Shown here: in pieces, positions 7,804 through 15,908 of the stretch
Layout of the letters: each line of letters opens with the position of its first letter
Numbering within the stretch: position 1 is the first letter of the stretch
Origin: Streptomyces uncialis
Lineage (GTDB): Bacteria; Actinomycetota; Actinomycetes; Streptomycetales; Streptomycetaceae
NCBI RefSeq assembly: GCF_001905345.1
Contig: NZ_LFBV01000008.1
Location: forward strand, 186,001-250,000
DNA: 64,000 bases
Direction of reading: 5' to 3'
Program-made: the position numbers and the translations under genes
The notes under the pieces: model-generated
The model's database searches: none
Told to the model about the DNA's origin: nothing
The model's input: the letters and a program-made list of their open reading frames with translations, nothing else

Positions 7804-8298
7804 ATGACGCACACCGTCTCGGACGAGGTTGCCGGGAGCACTCTGCCCACCACCACCGTGTTCCTCTACGACCGCAGCACCAGTTCTCCCCCCTCGGTGG
7901 TGTGCCGGGCACGGCTGGAAGATGCCTGGGTGTACGCCGAAGGGCAGGGCTGGTCGGTGGCGGCAGAGTTCGTGGACGTGGGTGACCACGCCGTTGCTGA
8001 CGACAATCGACCGGCCTGGGGGCGACTGCTGCGCGCGGCCTGCGCCTACGAGGCACCCGAGGTGCGGCTGCTGTGCCTCGTCCACTCCTGGCAACGCCTC
8101 GCGACCCGGCCCCGGACACAGCAAGCCCTGGCCCGGGAGCTGATGATCGCCGGAGCGCGGTTGGTGACGGTCGAGACAGACCGCGACGCATCTGGCCGCG
8201 GCGCCGGGCACGGACCGAGCGACCCGCTTGCAGCCGTTCCACGTCACGACGACCGCCCCAGGCGTTTTGCCGACGGACGCCCGCTTCCGGAAGCATGA
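7804..8298 (+). CDS. Resolvase-fold (serine recombinase N-terminal) protein, probably inactive
   Basis: 164 residues. Residues 18-125 follow the serine-resolvase fold: VFLYDRSTS strand, a helix ending GQGWSVAAEFVDVGDHA, then RPAWGRLLRAAC, LVHSWQRLATRP and ELMIAGARLVTVE. The usual R-x-S at the first strand reads R-S-T, and the DRLaR motif reads WQRLATR, so catalysis is doubtful. No DNA-binding helix-turn-helix or zinc domain follows; the last 40 residues look disordered. The stop is 4 bp before the hisS-like ATG, suggesting coupled expression. The ATG start is my choice because upstream codons in frame are not protein-like. Confidence 0.55.
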   Translation: MTHTVSDEVAGSTLPTTTVFLYDRSTSSPPSVVCRARLEDAWVYAEGQGWSVAAEFVDVGDHAVADDNRPAWGRLLRAACAYEAPEVRLLCLVHSWQRLATRPRTQQALARELMIAGARLVTVETDRDASGRGAGHGPSDPLAAVPRHDDRPRRFADGRPLPEA

Positions 8299-8302
8299 CC
8301 AC

Positions 8303-9631
8303 ATGGCCTCCCCGAAGCAGTTCGAGCCCGCGTCCGGGACGCGTGATTTCCTCGCCGCCGAGTTCGAGCGGCGCGAGCACGCGTTCTCGACCATCCGCAC
8401 CGTCTTCTCCCGCTACGGCTTCCAGCCGCTCCAGACCCCGGCGTTCGAGCGGCTGGACGTCCTGACCGGCAAGTACGGCGACGAGGGCGACAAGCTCGTC
8501 TTCAAGATCCTGCGGCGCGGCGAGCATGAGGCCACCGGCGAGGCCGATCTCGCCCTCCGCTACGACCTCACGGTTCCCCTGGCCCGCGCGGCAGCGGCGT
8601 ACGGCAGTCAGCTCCCGTCCCCGTACAAGCGGTACGCCATCGCTCCCGTGTGGCGGGCGGACCGGCCGGGCAAGGGGAGGTTCCGCGAGTTCGTCCAGTG
8701 CGACCTGGACATCGTCGGCTCGTCGTCGCCGTTGTCGGACGCCGAGGTCGTGCTGGCACTGCACGACGCCCTCGAAGCACTCGGCGTTCCCGAGTTCCGT
8801 TTCCTGGTGAACTCCCGCCACGTGCTGTTCGGGCTGCTTGAGGCGTACGAGGTTCCGGACGAGCTCGGCCCCGGCGCACTGATCACGCTCGACAAGCTCG
8901 ACAAGCTGTCCCCCGAAGCGGTCGTCACCGAGCTGGTGACAGGCCGTGGCCTGTCCCCGGAGATGGCGCGGGGCCTGGTCGACGACCTCACCGCAGCCGA
9001 CTCCGTCGCACGTATCCGGGGCCGGCTGAAGGCAAGCGAAGGCGGGCAGGCCGGGCTGGACGAGGTGGACCGGTTGCTGGAGCTCACCGAGGGTGCGATC
9101 CCGGCCGAGCGCATCGGTTTCGCCCCCAACCTCGTGCGCGGGCTCGACTACTACACCGGGATCATCTTCGAGGTGGTCGCACCGGGCACGCCCGGGTCGA
9201 TCGCGTCCGGCGGCCGGTACGACGGCCTCATCGGCCGACTCGGCGGCAAGGACTCCCCCGCGTGCGGCGGCTCCCTGGGCATCGAACGCATCCTGCCCCT
9301 GATCGCACAGGCCGACGAAGCCGCCTACTCGCAGATCGACGTGGCCGTCACGATCATGGGCGAGGAACAGGCGGCCGACAGCTTCCGCCTCGCCGCCGAG
9401 ATCCGCCGCACCGGGGTCCGCACGGGCGTCTACCTGGGGTCGAGCGGGAAGTTCGCCAAACAGATGAAGTGGGCCGGTGAGCAGGGAGCCCGCTTCTGCG
9501 TGATCTACGGCGCCGCAGAGCGCGAAGCCGGAACGGTCACGCTGCGGGACATGGAAAGCGGCGAACAGGTCCAGGTCCCGTTCGATCAGAGCGCTGCGGA
9601 GCTTTCGCGGCGGTGCACACCATCCAGTTGA
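8303..9631 (+). CDS. hisS: Histidyl-tRNA synthetase, archaeal/eukaryotic-like type
   Basis: Class II aminoacyl-tRNA synthetase charging tRNA-His with histidine. 442 residues: motif 1 region around FEPASGTRDFL and YGFQPLQTPAFERLD, motif 2 RPGKGRFREFVQCDLDIVG, histidine signature GLDYYTG, motif 3 SPACGGSLGIERILP, then an anticodon-binding domain. The stretches LRYDLTVPLARA and REFVQCDLDIVG match the archaeal/eukaryotic subgroup; typical bacterial enzymes read LRPEGTA and HQ. Housekeeping hisS in Streptomyces normally lies near relA, so this is likely an accessory copy (inference). Start ATG MASPKQ follows the resolvase-like gene by 4 bp. Confidence 0.88.
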   Translation: MASPKQFEPASGTRDFLAAEFERREHAFSTIRTVFSRYGFQPLQTPAFERLDVLTGKYGDEGDKLVFKILRRGEHEATGEADLALRYDLTVPLARAAAAYGSQLPSPYKRYAIAPVWRADRPGKGRFREFVQCDLDIVGSSSPLSDAEVVLALHDALEALGVPEFRFLVNSRHVLFGLLEAYEVPDELGPGALITLDKLDKLSPEAVVTELVTGRGLSPEMARGLVDDLTAADSVARIRGRLKASEGGQAGLDEVDRLLELTEGAIPAERIGFAPNLVRGLDYYTGIIFEVVAPGTPGSIASGGRYDGLIGRLGGKDSPACGGSLGIERILPLIAQADEAAYSQIDVAVTIMGEEQAADSFRLAAEIRRTGVRTGVYLGSSGKFAKQMKWAGEQGARFCVIYGAAEREAGTVTLRDMESGEQVQVPFDQSAAELSRRCTPSS

Positions 9632-9678
9632 CGCGCAGCGGACCCATTCCGCTGTCGGCTCGTTCCGAGGAGGAGCGG

Positions 9679-10290
9679 ATGGGAACGCAAGGCGATCGCA
9701 TTTTCGAGGTCACCTCTGAGCGGGGGTTCCCGGACCCCTGGCTCAGCTTCGGAGACTCCCTCTGTGATGAGGCAGCTATCAGCACAGAACTGACCCGAGC
9801 CATCACAAATGCCCGCAAGGAGCCTGCGGACGGGCCACGCCGCGAGGTCGCCCGGGTCTTCACAGCGAAGAAGGCGAACCTGCGCCGCTGCGCGGGCATC
9901 CTCGACCAGGTACTCAGCGACTACGACGAGTCCGGTATGTGGGGTGTGCTGGACGAGCGGGCCGCCAAGCTCAACGTGCAGGACGTACTGGAGACCTGGG
10001 GTCGTACGCAGGCACTCCATCCGTTCCCTGTCGTGCTCCGGAGCCTTGAGTTCAACTGGGGCTACATGAAGGAACACGGCGTCCGCGCGTTCTACGAGAT
10101 GACGCGGATCTATGTCTCACGGCTCCAGGAGAACACCGAGCGATGGCATGTGGCGTGGCGAGGCGAAGTCTCGACCGGCGTGGTGGACCGCATCACGTCC
10201 ATCGAGTGCGACCTGGCCAGCATCGAAGCTCCGATGCACTGCGACGTGTGCAAGAAGACGATCACGGCGCTTCTGTACCTCGATGAGTAA
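9679..10290 (+). CDS. Hypothetical protein downstream of hisS-like gene
   Basis: 203 residues, soluble, no recognised family. It starts MGTQGDRIFEVTSERGFPD and ends IEAPMHCDVCKKTITALLYL; the terminal Cx2C could bind metal or be redox-active but has no partner pair. I chose the ATG at 9679 because AGGAGG lies five bases upstream; a GTG at 9613 overlapping hisS lacks a site. It may form an operon with the synthetase. The aromatic-rich middle (HPFPVVLRSLEFNWGYMKEHGVRAFYEMTRIYV) suggests a folded helical domain. Confidence 0.6.
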   Translation: MGTQGDRIFEVTSERGFPDPWLSFGDSLCDEAAISTELTRAITNARKEPADGPRREVARVFTAKKANLRRCAGILDQVLSDYDESGMWGVLDERAAKLNVQDVLETWGRTQALHPFPVVLRSLEFNWGYMKEHGVRAFYEMTRIYVSRLQENTERWHVAWRGEVSTGVVDRITSIECDLASIEAPMHCDVCKKTITALLYLDE

Positions 10291-10424
10291 CCCGAGCTGA
10301 TCCGGCGGGCCCGCCAAGGCCCCCGTCCCGGCACTCGCCCCGTCCAGGGGCGGACCCACCGGAACGGGGGCCTCTCCCGTACCGGCGGGGAGTTCGGCGG
10401 CGGACCCGCACAGGTACCCGCGGC

Positions 10425-10988
10425 TCAGCCAGCCGTTCCAGGTGCCGAAGTCCGCTTCGTCGCGTAGCGGCGGGCCTTGGTGCGGTTGCCGCAGACGCGC
10501 ATGGAGCACCAGCGGCGGCTGCGGTTCTTGGAGGAGTCCCAGAAGACCCAGGCGCAGGTGTGTTCGGCGCAGCGCTTGAGGCGTGCGGCCTCGCCGGTGA
10601 CCGTGAGCTCGGTCCAGGCGACGGCGAGGGCGGCCAGGGCGTGGCGGACCGGGGTGAGTCCGGGTGCCGGTTCCAGCGTGGCCCGGCTGCCGGGGCGCAG
10701 GGTGGCGACCAGAGGGAGGCGGCGGAGGACTTCGTCGGCGTCCCGGAGCAGGCCCGGGTCGGGGGTGTCGCCGGTGTGGACGCCGAGGTTCTCGCGGATG
10801 CCGTCCCGCAGCCGCAGGGCGAGCTGGTGTTCCTCGGTGGTGACCGGGGTGCCGGACGGGAGCAGTCCCCGCTCCGCCAGCCAGGCGGGGAGCTGGTCGG
10901 GCACGGCGAGGTCGTCGGTGCCGAGCTCCACATCGACGGTGTTGACGAAGGCTTCGACCAGCTGGGCCGAAGACGGTGCTTCGAGCAT
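10425..10988 (-). CDS. CGNR zinc-finger/ABATE-domain transcriptional regulator
   Basis: 187 residues. The N-terminal ABATE-type region (LVEAFVNTVDVELGTDDLAVPDQLPAWLAERGLL) is followed near residues 140-175 by the CGNR zinc finger: RCAEHTCAWVFWDSSKN, RRWCSMRVCGNRTKARRY. It is divergently transcribed from the MFS exporter gene, with a large dyad between the two starts, so the likely role is local control of that transporter. ATG start, GGAGG upstream. Confidence 0.87.
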   Translation of the reverse strand: MLEAPSSAQLVEAFVNTVDVELGTDDLAVPDQLPAWLAERGLLPSGTPVTTEEHQLALRLRDGIRENLGVHTGDTPDPGLLRDADEVLRRLPLVATLRPGSRATLEPAPGLTPVRHALAALAVAWTELTVTGEAARLKRCAEHTCAWVFWDSSKNRSRRWCSMRVCGNRTKARRYATKRTSAPGTAG

Positions 10989-11026
10989 GGGTGACCTTCA
11001 GGAGGGGGAACCGGACTCCCCAAGAG

Positions 11027-11106
11027 TAACCGTCTAACGGGTTGACTGGTGAAACCCCGGCTGGCAGGCTTCGCACAATTAACCAGTCAAACCACTTAGG
11101 CGGTTA
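11027..11106. promoter_or_regulatory. Nested dyad operator between CGNR regulator and MFS gene
   Basis: Two inverted repeats share nearly the same centre: inner arms TTGACTGGT (11042-11050) and ACCAGTCAA (11082-11090), outer arms TAACCGTCTAA (11027-11037) and TTAGGCGGTTA (11096-11106, one mismatch). The dyad fills the divergent promoter and ends 12 bp from the MFS ATG, an ideal place for the CGNR protein to bind both promoters. The binding role is inferred. Confidence 0.65.
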
Positions 11107-11117
11107 GGGCACATGAC

Positions 11118-12500
11118 ATGAGCACCCGGACCCGGCCCGTCAAAAAGACCGAAACCGCCCCCGCATCCGATCCACCCGATCCGCGCGGCGCACCCGGCGC
11201 ACCCGGCACACGGAACACCGTCGTCCTGCTCGCCCTCACCGCGGTCACCAACCTCGCGGACGGGATCATCAAGATCGCGCTGCCGGTACTGGCGACCGGG
11301 ATCACCGACTCCCCCGGCCAGGTCGCGGCGGTCGCGCTGGCCCTGACGCTGCCCTGGCTGCTCGTCTCGCTGCCCGCCGGAGTCCTCGCCGACCGCGCGG
11401 ACCGCCGCCGGCTGCTCTGGCTCGCAGGCGGGATACGGCTGCTGGCGATCGGCTGGCTGATACAGACCGTGACCAGCGACAGCACGACCATCGGGACGCT
11501 GGCGGCCGTCGGCGCGGTCCTCGGCACCGCGGAAGTGATCGCCCAGACCTCGGAGACCGCGCTGATCCCCGCACTCGTGCCGCGCGCGGAACGGGAACGC
11601 GCGAACGCGTGGATCGCCGGGGTCGAGACCGCCGCCAACGAGTTCTGCGGACCGATGATCGGCGGACTGCTCCTCACCGCCGGAACCGGTATCGCGCTCG
11701 GCTCCACCTGGGTCGCCTACCTCGCCGCGGCCCTCCTCCTGCTCCTGCTCACCGGCCGCTTCCGCGCCGTGCGCACCACCAAGGACGAGGCGCCCACGGA
11801 ACCCGGGACGGGGACCGGGACCGAGACGGGGACGGGGACGGGGACCGAGACAGGCACCGGGACCGGGACAGCACCGCGGACCGGCAGAGCACCCAGGGCC
11901 CGGGAGTTCACCGAAGGACTCCGCTACCTCTGGCACCACCGCCTGCTCCGCACAACGACCCTCATCCTGACCGTCCTCGGCGCGAGCTGGGGCGCGTGGC
12001 TGGCCCTGATGCCCCTGGTCGCGAAGGAGACGATGGGCCTGGACGCGCGGCAGTACGGCATCGTGCTCAGCGCGCTCGGCGTCGGCGGGCTGGCGGGCAC
12101 ACTCGCCGTCACCCGGATCAACCGGCTGCTCGGACGCCGCTGGGCGATGTTCGCCGACCTGCTCGGAACCCTGGCGATGATGGCCGTCCCCGTGCTCACC
12201 ACCCAGGTCTGGGCGGTCGCCACCGCGGCGTTCCTCGGCGGGATGGGCGGCACCCTCTGGACGGTCAACTCACGCCTCATCGCCCAGAACACCGTGCCCG
12301 ACGCCCTCATGGGCCGCTACAGCAGCGCCGCCCGGCTCATCGGCTGGGGCGGAATGCCGATAGGAGCGGGCCTGATCGGCGTCCTCGCCGAAGCGTTCGG
12401 GACCCGGGTCGCCTTCCTCGTCTTCGCCGCCGCGGTCGCCGCCACCATCCCCCCGTTCCTCCGGATCGTCACCACCGACGAACTACGCAAGTCCGCCTGA
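11118..12500 (+). CDS. MFS transporter (probable drug exporter)
   Basis: 460 residues with about 12 hydrophobic segments. The N-half reads VVLLALTAVTNLADGIIKIALPVLATGITDSPGQVAAVALALTLPWLLVSLPAGVLADRADRRRLLW, where ADRADRRR is the MFS loop 2-3 motif. The C-half holds VLSALGVGGLAGTLAVTRINRLLGRRW. It resembles the MFS_3/enterobactin-exporter-like group. The central cytoplasmic loop carries a Thr/Gly/Glu repeat from near residue 229 encoded by near-identical DNA units. Substrate unknown; control by the divergent CGNR protein is likely. ATG start follows the dyad. Confidence 0.88.
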   Translation: MSTRTRPVKKTETAPASDPPDPRGAPGAPGTRNTVVLLALTAVTNLADGIIKIALPVLATGITDSPGQVAAVALALTLPWLLVSLPAGVLADRADRRRLLWLAGGIRLLAIGWLIQTVTSDSTTIGTLAAVGAVLGTAEVIAQTSETALIPALVPRAERERANAWIAGVETAANEFCGPMIGGLLLTAGTGIALGSTWVAYLAAALLLLLLTGRFRAVRTTKDEAPTEPGTGTGTETGTGTGTETGTGTGTAPRTGRAPRAREFTEGLRYLWHHRLLRTTTLILTVLGASWGAWLALMPLVAKETMGLDARQYGIVLSALGVGGLAGTLAVTRINRLLGRRWAMFADLLGTLAMMAVPVLTTQVWAVATAAFLGGMGGTLWTVNSRLIAQNTVPDALMGRYSSAARLIGWGGMPIGAGLIGVLAEAFGTRVAFLVFAAAVAATIPPFLRIVTTDELRKSA

Positions 12501-12735
12501 CGCCACCGCCACCGCCTCGCTGCCCCATACCGCCCGCCCCGGACAGCCGGGACACCCCCGGACAAAGCCCGGACAGTCACCGTACGTAGTCCCCAAGTCG
12601 CTCAACAGGCCGAACGCGTACGGCGACATTGAGTGATGTGAACCAAGAACTCTCCGAACTCCCCACCCCCGCAACCGCCCCCACCCCCACCACACCCCCA
12701 CCCGCACGTTCGAGACCGAGCTGTCCTCGACCCGC

Positions 12736-13086
12736 GTGGGCGCCCGTCTCGCCCGGCTGCTCGCGGAATGCAGGCTGCGGGCCTGGGGGCTGCCCCTGGA
12801 CCCGGCGGCACTCGTCGTCGCGGAACTCGCCGCCAATGCCGCGCTCCACGGCAGCGACCGGCGTACGGGCTTCCGGCTCTCGCTCAGCGTCACGGACACG
12901 GCGCTCCGGATCGAGGTGAGCGACAGCGCCGGTGACCGGATGCCGGGCGCCGGGCTCCCGGCGGCGGACGCCGAGTCGGGACGCGGACTGCTGCTCGTGG
13001 GGGCCCTGGCGGAACGCTGGGGCGTCACACCCGGACCACCACCCGGGAAGACCGTCTGGGCGGAGGTGCCCCTGGCGGACCTCTGA
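12736..13086 (+). CDS. ATP-binding protein, anti-sigma/HATPase_c_2 type, possibly frameshifted at 5' end
   Basis: The frame encodes a GHKL ATPase of the RsbW-like regulatory group: LRAWGLPLDPAALVVAELAANAALHG (N box), LRIEVSDSAGDRMPGAG (G1) and AESGRGLLLVGALAERWGV (G2). The only usual in-frame start is GTG at 12736, but the family-typical RTFETELSSTR continues in the same frame upstream with no start codon before a TGA. A plausible N-terminus, VNQELSELPTPATAP from GTG 12639, is in another frame. One base lost or gained in the C-rich tract around 12675-12705 would join them. Either a real mutation or a sequencing error. These kinases usually partner with anti-sigma antagonists. Confidence 0.7.
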   Translation: MGARLARLLAECRLRAWGLPLDPAALVVAELAANAALHGSDRRTGFRLSLSVTDTALRIEVSDSAGDRMPGAGLPAADAESGRGLLLVGALAERWGVTPGPPPGKTVWAEVPLADL

Positions 13087-13207
13087 GGGAGGTCACCCAA
13101 GTCACCCCACTCATACCTGGGTCCGTACCCGCCCTCACCCCACCGGGGGAGGCGATCGGGACCGCGGGGCGACGCCCGGCGATCGCGGTCGATGGGACGT
13201 TCGGAGC

Positions 13208-14278
13208 ATGACGGATGTCGCGAGGACGAAGAGAGTGCCCCGCCCCACGGAGTGGGCCGGCCGGGCGGCGCTGTGCTGGGCGGTGGCGTACACCGCCCTC
13301 GGGCTGGCCGGTGCGCTGAGCGGGACCCCGCTGTTCCAACTGGGGCCGGACCCGGGCCCCCCGGCCCTGGGCTGGGCGGTCGCCGCGCTGGGCGCCCTGG
13401 CGACAGCGACCTGCGCGGCCGTCACCCGTCTCGGCCCCCGACGACCACTGGGCGCCGCGCTCCGGGCACTCGCCGGACTCACGGCGATCGCGGCGTTCAG
13501 CCTGCTGATGGACGTGATCACGCTGATGTTCGGCCAGGGCGTGGACAGTTGGCCCGCCGCCGCGAACCACGCGCTCGCGGCGGCCGGAGTACTCCTGCTC
13601 ACCGCCACCGCACGGGCCGGACGGCCTCCGACCGACGGGACGACCACCCCACCGCCCCCCGCCGCCGCACCACGCCCGCTCCAACTCACCGCCTGCGTGG
13701 GGACGGTGGCCTTCCTCCCCTACATCGCGATGAAACTCAACTGGGCACTCGGCGGCACCTTCGCCGGAATGACCGGCGCCGAGATGCGCGCCACCTCCGA
13801 ACGCAACGGCGTCCCGGACCTCTGGCTCACCCTGGAGTCCTGGGGCCTGGACGCCACCGTGCTGCTCGCCGCCCTGGGAGTGTTCCTGCTGTGGGGGCTG
13901 GTCCGCCCCTGGGGCCAGGTCTTCCCCCGCTGGACGACGTTCCTGCGCGGCCGCCGCGTCCCGCGCCCGCTCCCGCTGGCCCCGGCCCTGATCGGAGCGG
14001 CCACGCTCCTGCCGTACGGGATGCTCGGACTCGGGTACTGCGCCCTGGCGACGGCGGACGTGGTGACGATGCGCCGGGGCGACTTCCCCACCCCGGAGGA
14101 CACGCTGCTGGTCGCCTGGGTCGGCCTGTCCGCGTTCGCCGTGTACGGGGTGGCGCTGGCCCTCGCCGCCCGCTCGTACTGGCTCCGCACCCGCCCGGTC
14201 CCCGGGGGTTCCGCACCGGAGGCCGGGTCCCCGACCTTCGGAACCACAGGCGGTAACCCCCCCCGTAGTTCCCGGTAG
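13208..14278 (+). CDS. Multi-pass membrane protein of unknown function
   Basis: 356 residues with roughly eight hydrophobic segments, for example AALCWAVAYTALGLAGALSG, GWAVAALGALATATCAAVT, ALAGLTAIAAFSLLMDVITL, LIGAATLLPYGMLGLGYCAL and LLVAWVGLSAFAVYGVALAL. A hydrophilic Pro/Thr loop divides it near residue 145. No catalytic motif recognised; the MKLNWALGG segment after TM5 is notable. ATG at 13208 (MTDVARTKRVPRP) is preferred; the open frame extends upstream over the previous gene without protein-like composition. Confidence 0.65.
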   Translation: MTDVARTKRVPRPTEWAGRAALCWAVAYTALGLAGALSGTPLFQLGPDPGPPALGWAVAALGALATATCAAVTRLGPRRPLGAALRALAGLTAIAAFSLLMDVITLMFGQGVDSWPAAANHALAAAGVLLLTATARAGRPPTDGTTTPPPPAAAPRPLQLTACVGTVAFLPYIAMKLNWALGGTFAGMTGAEMRATSERNGVPDLWLTLESWGLDATVLLAALGVFLLWGLVRPWGQVFPRWTTFLRGRRVPRPLPLAPALIGAATLLPYGMLGLGYCALATADVVTMRRGDFPTPEDTLLVAWVGLSAFAVYGVALALAARSYWLRTRPVPGGSAPEAGSPTFGTTGGNPPRSSR

Positions 14279-14510
14279 TTGAAGGCGAATACCCCACCCC
14301 ACCTCACCCCACCGGACAGCAACCACCGCAGCGTTAGCCCGTTCGGGTGATTGCTTCAGGGAGAGTTCGCTCCCGGTCCGATTTTCGGAGAGAGTGCCAT
14401 CGCAAACGCATGACAACTCCCGCATGTGCACCGGTACATGCATCGGCCCCCGGCCGGGACTGGCATCCCGAACGAGGGCCTCACCAAGCAAAGAAGCTAA
14501 CCCTTCCCAC

Positions 14511-15494
14511 ATGGCTGACACGAAGCTTAACGCCCCCTCGCCCCGCCCATCCTGCGTTCCGGAAACCCCCCACGGAGTCATCCGGGTCACAGGCCCCCGC
14601 CCGGCCGACGAAACCGGCCCGCACCGGAACGCGAATTCGAACCCGGACCACACCCACCTGGGTCATCACCTCACCAGGCACCGCGCCCTGTCCTGCACGG
14701 CGATCGGCCTCGCCGCGTACATCCTCTCCGTGCCGGACGGCACCCCCGTCGACATCCGCAGCCTCGCCAGCCGCTTCCCGGAGGGCCGCGACCGGATCGC
14801 GGGAGCCCTGCGGGAACTGGAGAGGCACGGTTACATCGAACGGGTACGCAAGCACCTCCCGAACGGCACCTGGGTGACCCTCACGTACGCGTACGAGGAC
14901 CCGGCAACGTCCCGCACCCAGCCGGACCACGAAGCCCCGCCCCCCGCACCACGGCACGCCACCCCGCAGAGCACCACCCCGCAGAGCACCGCGCCCCGGA
15001 GCACCGGACCGCCGCCCCCGAAGAAACCGCAGCCCCCGTTCCCGTCCCCCACGGCCCATGCCCCGGAGCTGCACAGCAGAGCGGCCGACCTGCTCGCGTC
15101 GCTGCGCACCGCGGACCCCCGTCTGACCCTCGCGGAACGCGACGTACGACGGCTCGCCCCGGCCGTAGCGGCCTGGCTGGAGCGCGGCACGCACCCGGAC
15201 GCGGTCCGCGCGGCCCTGACCACGGGCCTCCCCCCGGACCGCCTGCACAGCCCCGCCGCGTTCCTCGCCTACCGCCTGACCACCCTTCTCCCCCCGCCCC
15301 TCCCCACCCAGCGCCAAGGCCCGCCGCCCCCGCCCCCACTCCAGACCTGCGACACCTGCGACCGAGCCTTCCGCTCCCGAACCCCGGGCCACTGCGGGGA
15401 CTGCCGCCCCGCCCTCACAATCGCCCCACACCCGGACAAAGGAACGACCACGTGGCTGACCGCCCGGCACCCCGCCCCGAATGCCCGTTGCTGA
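14511..15494 (+). CDS. Helix-turn-helix protein with C-terminal zinc ribbon
   Basis: 327 residues. The N-terminal third has a winged-helix-like domain: ALSCTAIGLAAYILSVPDGTPVDIRSLASRFPEGRDRIAGALRELERHGYIERVRKHL. A Pro-rich linker (PPPAPRHATPQ) follows, then a helical block (ADLLASLRTADPRLTLAERDV) and a C-terminal Cx2C...Cx2C zinc ribbon (QTCDTCDRAFRSRTPGHCGDC). This architecture fits small Streptomyces DNA-binding proteins; targets unknown. ATG at 14511 chosen because family-like sequence starts MADTKLNAP. The 3' end overlaps the next gene by 43 bp, so the pair is co-translated. Confidence 0.75.
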   Translation: MADTKLNAPSPRPSCVPETPHGVIRVTGPRPADETGPHRNANSNPDHTHLGHHLTRHRALSCTAIGLAAYILSVPDGTPVDIRSLASRFPEGRDRIAGALRELERHGYIERVRKHLPNGTWVTLTYAYEDPATSRTQPDHEAPPPAPRHATPQSTTPQSTAPRSTGPPPPKKPQPPFPSPTAHAPELHSRAADLLASLRTADPRLTLAERDVRRLAPAVAAWLERGTHPDAVRAALTTGLPPDRLHSPAAFLAYRLTTLLPPPLPTQRQGPPPPPPLQTCDTCDRAFRSRTPGHCGDCRPALTIAPHPDKGTTTWLTARHPAPNARC

Positions 15495-15784
15495 ACGCGG
15501 GCACCTACTTCCCCGGCCGGGGAACGATCGTCGAGCAGTCCTACCTGAGGGGCTACGCGGACGGATACAAGGAGATCCACGGAGCGGGCCACGAGCAAGG
15601 GCTGGCAGCCGCAGTCTTCTCCGTACTGGAGGCACGAGGTGTCGTCACATCGACGGAGGCCCGGACGCGAATCGCATCCGACATGAGCGCCGACACCTTC
15701 AGCCGGTGGCTCATCAAGTCACGCGCGGCCACCAGCGAGGCCGATCTGCTCACCGACGAGCCGCCCCCGCCGTACGAGAGCTGA
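15452..15784 (+). CDS. Small hypothetical protein overlapping the HTH gene
   Basis: 110 residues, GTG start with a weak GGA ribosome site. The sequence contains GRGTIVEQSYLRGYADGYKEIHGAGHEQGLAAAVFSVLEARGV and FSRWLIKSRAATSEADLL. It resembles a helical accessory protein; the GYADGYxxxxxxGxxxG pattern is common in small proteins of this genus but I know no function. It overlaps the preceding HTH gene by 43 bp in another frame, supporting co-expression. Confidence 0.6.
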   Translation: MADRPAPRPECPLLNAGTYFPGRGTIVEQSYLRGYADGYKEIHGAGHEQGLAAAVFSVLEARGVVTSTEARTRIASDMSADTFSRWLIKSRAATSEADLLTDEPPPPYES

Positions 15785-15908
15785 TGCCGGGAACGCCAGC
15801 GCGACTGTGCGGCACAACGGACCTGCGCCACGGACCGCGTTCCCGGCACGGTCGACGCCTAGCATGGGAACGACGATCCTCCACGCGCCCGGACAAGGAG
15901 CAAGAGAC

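Noticed and set aside
7804-8298. Active site-specific recombinase with attachment sites
   Set aside because: The resolvase-like protein lacks the catalytic motif spacing and DNA-binding domain, and I found no flanking direct repeats that could be attachment sites.
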